NCBI RefSeq assembly: GCF_041296385.1
Contig: NW_027183949.1
Coordinates: 2,640,501 to 2,704,500 of the forward strand
Length of the DNA: 64,000 nucleotides
Origin: Aphelocoma coerulescens
Lineage: Eukaryota > Chordata > Aves > Passeriformes > Corvidae
Reading direction: 5' to 3'
The notes under the pieces are model-generated. The model saw only the letters and a list, made by a program, of their open reading frames with translations, was not told where the DNA came from and made no database searches. Shown piece by piece: positions 63,574-64,000 of the stretch (positions are counted from its first letter, which is position 1; each line of letters opens with the position of its first letter). The translations under genes were made by a program, and so were the position numbers.

Positions 63574-64000
63574 CAGCCCCCCCTCAGCATATGTCCGGCT
63601 CTGGCATTGGGGCGGGGCAACTTTGGGAGCAGCCCCAGCCCTGCTCCTGCTCCCGGCTGGGCACCCAGCTGCTGGGACACAGGTGTGTCCTGATGCCACC
63701 GTCTACTCCTTTGAGAAGGGGAGGACAGAGTGCATCAGGGAGTTTGGTGTGGCTTACATGCGGCAAGGAGAAGGTGCAGCCCCAAACTGGCTTTCACTTC
63801 TAGAACCTTTTGCTATTGCGGGAGCAGCTGCTGGAGCTTTTCAACCGAGCTGCAAGAGTGAAAAGTGTGATGGCATGTCTATCTGAGAAGGAAGGTTCGG
63901 TGCCGCAGCCTGTTGTGCACAATTTATATGCTGATAAGAGAAGGGGGTGCTTTTGGAACGTTTTCCTTCCTGACACTTCTGTCTCTGTGAGCTTTAGCTG
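63574..64000 (+). repeat. Repeat unit 29, partial (first 427 bases)
   Basis: The window ends inside this unit, before the candidate first donor site. It matches other units over its visible length, so the array continues beyond 64000. Confidence 0.97.

Larger units (their letters stand above)
1..64000 (+). repeat. Macrosatellite array, 2268-bp unit, at least 28.2 copies
   Basis: Every part of the window recurs with a 2268-base period in the same orientation. Unit starts, in the phase set by the window, are at 1, 2269, 4537, 6805, 9073, 11341, 13609, 15876, 18144, 20412, 22680, 24948, 27216, 29484, 31752, 34020, 36288, 38556, 40824, 43092, 45359, 47627, 49893, 52160, 54428, 56696, 58964, 61232 and 63574. 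Departures from 2268 are 2267 (units 7, 20, 23), 2266 (unit 22) and 2342 (unit 28). No inverted unit, inserted mobile element or single-copy spacer interrupts the array. The unit carries eukaryotic-type signals (GC box, AATAAA, intron-like splice sites). I do not recognise it as a named satellite, ribosomal DNA, histone cluster or known macrosatellite such as D4Z4 or DXZ4. Confidence 0.98.

Noticed and set aside
1..64000. Ribosomal DNA, histone or tRNA gene cluster
   Set aside because: No rRNA core sequences, histone proteins or tRNA-like folds or A/B boxes were recognised in the unit.

Overview
The whole window is one head-to-tail tandem array of a long, GC-rich repeat unit, a macrosatellite. 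The unit is 2268 bp. There are 28 complete units and a 427-base piece of a 29th, all in the same orientation. No single-copy flanking DNA is visible at either end, so the true array is longer than 64 kb. Units are almost identical. The differences I found are a few shared substitutions, a handful of private ones, a 1-base deletion in four units, a 2-base deletion in one unit, and one 75-bp expansion. Unit boundaries are an arbitrary phase set by the window start.

Within a unit (unit-1 positions), the layout is as follows. A GC box lies at 36-45. About 1 kb of non-repetitive sequence follows and contains intron-like donor and acceptor signals near 450, 660, 779 and 918. A C-rich stretch runs from about 1020 to 1515 and includes worn-down relatives of the minisatellite. 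A nested 75-bp minisatellite occupies 1518-1971. The tail has a short perfect inverted repeat (2006-2022), a TAATCC homeodomain-type site, and an AATAAA polyadenylation signal (2255-2260), about 44 bases before the next unit's GC box. Each unit therefore has the look of a small transcription unit with promoter, introns, minisatellite-bearing last exon and poly(A) signal, but this is inference from short signals.

Nothing suggests a prokaryote: there are no operons, no ribosome-binding sites and no recognisable protein. The AATAAA signals, intron-like signals and nested satellite structure fit a vertebrate. A bird is plausible from the general character of the sequence, but I cannot prove it here. 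I recognise no protein family. The longest open frames lie across the minisatellite, where a 75-bp period (25 codons) keeps several frames open on both strands, and those I checked start at GTG or TTG rather than ATG.

The main biological content is in how the units differ. Using two variable copies of the minisatellite, units fall into types A, B, C, D and one expanded type. Their order shows a tendency to a three-unit (about 6.8 kb) higher-order period, and includes a repeated two-unit block (units 20-21 and 23-24). Units 2 and 27 share a rare haplotype although 56.7 kb apart. This is the footprint of unequal exchange and gene conversion.
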